Assembly: GCA_001587635.1 (NCBI GenBank)
Contig: LNJE01000019.1
Span: forward strand, 1 to 25,149
Length of the DNA: 25,149 bases
Reading direction: 5' to 3'
From: Methanofastidiosum methylothiophilum
Lineage (GTDB): Archaea; Methanobacteriota_B; Thermococci; Methanofastidiosales; Methanofastidiosaceae
Shown piece by piece: positions 23,152-25,149 of the stretch. The notes under the pieces are model-generated. The model made no database searches, was not told where the DNA came from, and saw only the letters and a list, made by a program, of their open reading frames with translations. The position numbers were made by a program, and so were the translations under genes. Every line of letters starts with the position of its first letter. Position 1 is the first letter of the stretch.

Positions 23152-23496
23152 TTAATTTCTTCCCCGGCCAATCATATTAAGTAAAGCATCAAAAGGTGTT
23201 TCTTTCGGTAATATTCTAACTGTTGTTTTAGAATCACAATTTTCAAAAACTATTGTTCCGGAACTCTTTGCTTTGTATATACAATAGTTTCCGTTAATTG
23301 CAACTAACTCAACACAACCCGTAGAAATATTTTGATTGATTTTTGCGTGGGCTGGGCAAACAAAAAAATTTCCCCCAACTTTTAAAGTGTCTTTCTCAAG
23401 AATAATGGATACACAATCATCAGCTATTGCAGACGTCGTTCCGACAAAAGATATTAGAATTAAAAAGCCTAAAATTATTGAAATTTTTTTCAGCAT
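23152..23496 (-). CDS. Small exported cysteine-containing protein
   Basis: 114 residues, family not recognised. Residues 1-25 are a Sec signal peptide (MLKKISIILGFLILIS, ending T-S-A-I-A). The mature part holds five Cys (C28, C46, C61, C73, C87) spread over a short beta-rich region, with DTLKVGGNFFVCP and NGNYCIYKAKSSGTIVFENC. Four could form two disulfides in an Ig-like or similar small sandwich; the fifth would be free or bind a partner. There is no membrane anchor at the C-terminus (ending MIGRGRN). ATG at 23494-23496. Confidence 0.65.
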   Translation of the reverse strand: MLKKISIILGFLILISFVGTTSAIADDCVSIILEKDTLKVGGNFFVCPAHAKINQNISTGCVELVAINGNYCIYKAKSSGTIVFENCDSKTTVRILPKETPFDALLNMIGRGRN

Positions 23497-23570
23497 AATT
23501 ATGCCCCTTCCGATGTAGTGTTGATATATCCTCTAAATATAAATCTTTCTGAGGGTTATTTTTGATTAAA

Positions 23571-24065
23571 TTAAGGGTAGTCATTAAGATTAAGCTCTAT
23601 TTCAGGATCTATTGGATCTTTAAATCCAAGCTTTCTATAAGTATTAATCCCATCTTTTGTTGCATGTAAATTTAAAATATCCAAGTTCATCTTTTTAGCT
23701 TCTTCAATGAGTTTTTTTATTAATTCAGTACTAATGCCATTTCTCCTGGCTTTTGGAATCGTATACATATTAGATATGTATCCATAACGCCCATGCAAAC
23801 AATCATACCTTGGAGGGACTCTCCATAAAATTAATCCGCTTGTTGCTATTATCTCACCTTCGTATTCGGCAAGCCAAGAAACAAAGTTTTCAGATTCAAT
23901 ATACTCTTTAAAAAATTTTTCAAGTTCTGTCTTTAATTTCTCTACGTCTTTTTGATTATCATCTTCATTTAACTCGTCAAGTAAAAGTATTTTAAATTTA
24001 ATCAAGTCAGGAATATCTTCTGTTGTTGCCTTTCTAAAAACAAGAGTATTTTTGTCTATAATCAT
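23571..24065 (-). CDS. GNAT family N-acetyltransferase
   Basis: A 164-residue acetyl-CoA-dependent transferase. The front is FRKATTEDIPDLIKFKILLLDEL, the usual GNAT beta-1/alpha-1 region. Then come a core strand EIIATSGLILWRVPP, YGYISNMYTIPKARRNGIS (95-112) carrying the acetyl-CoA pyrophosphate loop, and the late LNLHATKDGINTYRKLGF strand-helix. This layout is the common amine or amino-acid acetyltransferase type; the substrate is unknown. It follows the rhodanese gene by 21 bases on the same strand, so the two are probably co-transcribed. Confidence 0.88.
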   Translation of the reverse strand: MIIDKNTLVFRKATTEDIPDLIKFKILLLDELNEDDNQKDVEKLKTELEKFFKEYIESENFVSWLAEYEGEIIATSGLILWRVPPRYDCLHGRYGYISNMYTIPKARRNGISTELIKKLIEEAKKMNLDILNLHATKDGINTYRKLGFKDPIDPEIELNLNDYP

Positions 24066-24086
24066 CTTACTATAGTTTAGTTTAGA

Positions 24087-24596
24087 TTATTTATTATTAT
24101 CTGTATTTAATGGATTTACATGTTGTTGATTATACGCCATTATTCCGCCTTGAAGAACATAGACATTGTCAAAACCTTCATTGATCAATAAATCTCCTGC
24201 AACTATGCTAAGCTTTCCAGCAAAGCAAATTAAAATTATTTTTTTATCATTTAATGTTTTTATTTTTTCTGAAAGACCAATTCCATACGGCACATTGATT
24301 GCATTATTAATTGGGTTTTCATTAGAACTTTTTTTATCTCTAAGATCGAATAAGATGATTTTCCCACCATTATTTATAATATCCTTAAACTCATCCACTG
24401 TAATTATTTTTGGTTTAAATTGGAAAAGAAAATCATCAGCTGATTTCATCAATTTCTTTACGGTTTCAACATCATCATTAATAATAGCTTCTTTTACCCC
24501 TTTAGGCCATTTAACGTCATTGAGAATATCCATAACTATCTTATGCAAGAAAGGAGTAATATTTATTAATTTTACGATAAAGCTATTTAATCTCAT
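24087..24596 (-). CDS. Rhodanese-like sulfurtransferase domain protein
   Basis: About 169 residues. An N-terminal helical extension (1-60) is followed by one rhodanese domain (about 65-160): ITVDEFKDIINN, IILFDLRD, the catalytic loop ICFAGKLS with its Cys at about 124, and VYVLQGGIMAYNQQ at the end. Such domains move sulfur as a cysteine persulfide; the partner is unknown. ATG at 24594-24596 is preferred over a GTG one codon upstream. The start is only 14 bases from the tRNA-Ser 3' end, leaving almost no room for a promoter of its own. It may therefore be read through from the tRNA side, which the integrated element has altered. Confidence 0.87.
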   Translation of the reverse strand: MRLNSFIVKLINITPFLHKIVMDILNDVKWPKGVKEAIINDDVETVKKLMKSADDFLFQFKPKIITVDEFKDIINNGGKIILFDLRDKKSSNENPINNAINVPYGIGLSEKIKTLNDKKIILICFAGKLSIVAGDLLINEGFDNVYVLQGGIMAYNQQHVNPLNTDNNK

Positions 24597-24610
24597 CACA
24601 AAACAAAAAG

Positions 24611-24663
24611 CGCCGAGGGGGAGATTTGAACTCCCGCTTCCCTAGGGGAAACCGGATCTCAAG
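24611..24663 (-). tRNA. 3' half of tRNA-Ser(UGA), integration attachment site
   Basis: On the minus strand, CTTGAGA is an anticodon loop with UGA (24659-24661). It is followed by the 3' anticodon strand TCCGG, a long variable arm (TTTCCCCTAGGGAAGC) and a perfect T arm (GGGAG, TTCAAAT, CTCCC). The 3' acceptor strand CCTCGGC (24612-24618) and discriminator G (24611) complete it; CCA is not encoded. The bases before the loop do not pair with TCCGG, and no D arm or 5' acceptor exists, so only the 3' half is present. With a recombinase gene beginning 40 bases away this is the expected att scar, the functional tRNA being rebuilt at the far end of the element. Confidence 0.8.
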
Positions 24664-24702
24664 GGTGAGCCTCGAAAATACCTCAAGAGGTAAGGAAAAC
24701 GC

Positions 24703-25149
24703 ATGGAAGAAGAGTTTTACCGTTTTTTGAGAGGTAAAAAGAACTTAGCGCCTGGCACATGCAAAAGAATGCTCCAACTGATGCCAAAAGGATCAACAAA
24801 CTGGGATGAGAATCAAGTCCAAGACTTTTATTTCAAAACGCTTGACAGGGATTATAGCTCAACACATAAGAGGCATGTACATTATGTATTGAAATACTAT
24901 TCAGAGTGGAAGGGTTATAATTTTGACTATAAGCCACCAAAAGCCCACCACGTTAGGCGGAAGAATGTGGAAATGGAGAATATATGGAAGCTCCTGGATG
25001 TGATAACAGATACAAGGGATTTGGCCCTAATTCTAACACATCTTTACAGTGGACTTAGGCCATCAGAATTATTGGCCCTAAAAATAGAAGACCTTGATTT
25101 AGAAAATGGGATGCTCACAGTCCGTAATACAAAGACCTACATGGATAGG
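24703..25149 (+). CDS. Tyrosine recombinase/integrase (5' part only)
   Basis: The first 149 codons of a gene cut by the window edge. Residues 1-85 look like a SAM-like core-binding domain of phage integrases (helical, with LAPGTCKRMLQLM and YSSTHKRHVHYVLKYYSEW). From about 90 the catalytic domain begins: DLALILTHLYSGLRPSELLAL contains the first catalytic Arg (Arg119), followed by KIEDLDLENGMLTV and the start of the KTYMDR strand, where the catalytic Lys would be sought. The remaining catalytic residues lie outside the window. ATG at 24703 with AAGAGGTAAGG upstream. The gene reads away from the tRNA fragment and the fragment is outside its coding sequence, so integration does not split it, unlike SSV-type integrases. 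Confidence 0.9.
   Translation, partial: MEEEFYRFLRGKKNLAPGTCKRMLQLMPKGSTNWDENQVQDFYFKTLDRDYSSTHKRHVHYVLKYYSEWKGYNFDYKPPKAHHVRRKNVEMENIWKLLDVITDTRDLALILTHLYSGLRPSELLALKIEDLDLENGMLTVRNTKTYMDR

Noticed and set aside
24166..24645. Plus-strand frame of 159 codons opposite the rhodanese gene and the tRNA fragment
   Set aside because: It runs through the tRNA T arm and acceptor, and its composition mirrors the rhodanese gene; the rhodanese motifs on the minus strand are clear.
24612..24700. Complete intron-containing tRNA-Ser
   Set aside because: No 5' acceptor, D arm or matching 5' anticodon strand is found in the 24664-24702 bases, and a recombinase gene follows directly.

Overview
The window is AT-rich DNA from an archaeon, most likely a low-GC euryarchaeal lineage. 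The evidence is a CTP-dependent riboflavin kinase with a winged-helix front (RibK), archaeal-type UMP kinase, Trm5, a DUF371 protein, a histone-fold protein, a TBP-repeat protein, TATA-box promoters at leaderless spacing, and a tRNA-Ser 3' end with no encoded CCA. The PAS kinase C-terminus resembles those I recall from methanogens and uncultured relatives. I cannot name the genus, and no methanogenesis gene is visible.

Layout. 1-2485: the start of an exported PQQ-type propeller protein, a DUF1624/HGSNAT-like membrane acyltransferase, a metallo-beta-lactamase hydrolase, and a histone-fold protein with a C-terminal coiled coil. 2943-5596: RNase Z, an exported protein of unknown role and a DUF2284 metal-binding protein (leftward), divergent from DUF371 across one shared TATA box. 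5548-8520: a leftward housekeeping cluster of a small GTPase, ribK, pyrH and trm5. pyrH is broken by an exact 127-bp tandem duplication that looks like an assembly join. 8657-14314: a short-chain dehydrogenase, a five-PAS sensor protein without an ATPase domain, a heme catalase and an EamA exporter. 14488-20134: a complete Type I restriction-modification operon in the order hsdR-hsdS-hsdM. 20139-20447: a protein that is a single TATA-binding-protein repeat. 20848-24599: an exported protein whose best start is ACG, the AzlCD amino-acid exporter, a small cysteine-containing exported protein, a GNAT acetyltransferase and a rhodanese. 24611-25149: the 3' half of tRNA-Ser(UGA) next to the start of a tyrosine recombinase, read as the left edge of an integrated element that continues past the window.

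The window is therefore mostly chromosome with two accessory parts: the Type I system with the single-repeat TBP beside it, and the integrated element at the right end. The most unusual items are the half-TBP, the HsdS whose two target-recognition domains are close duplicates (predicting a palindromic target), and the coiled-coil histone variant. Clusters of N lie mostly at third codon positions, which suggests masked strain polymorphism rather than random sequencing failure.
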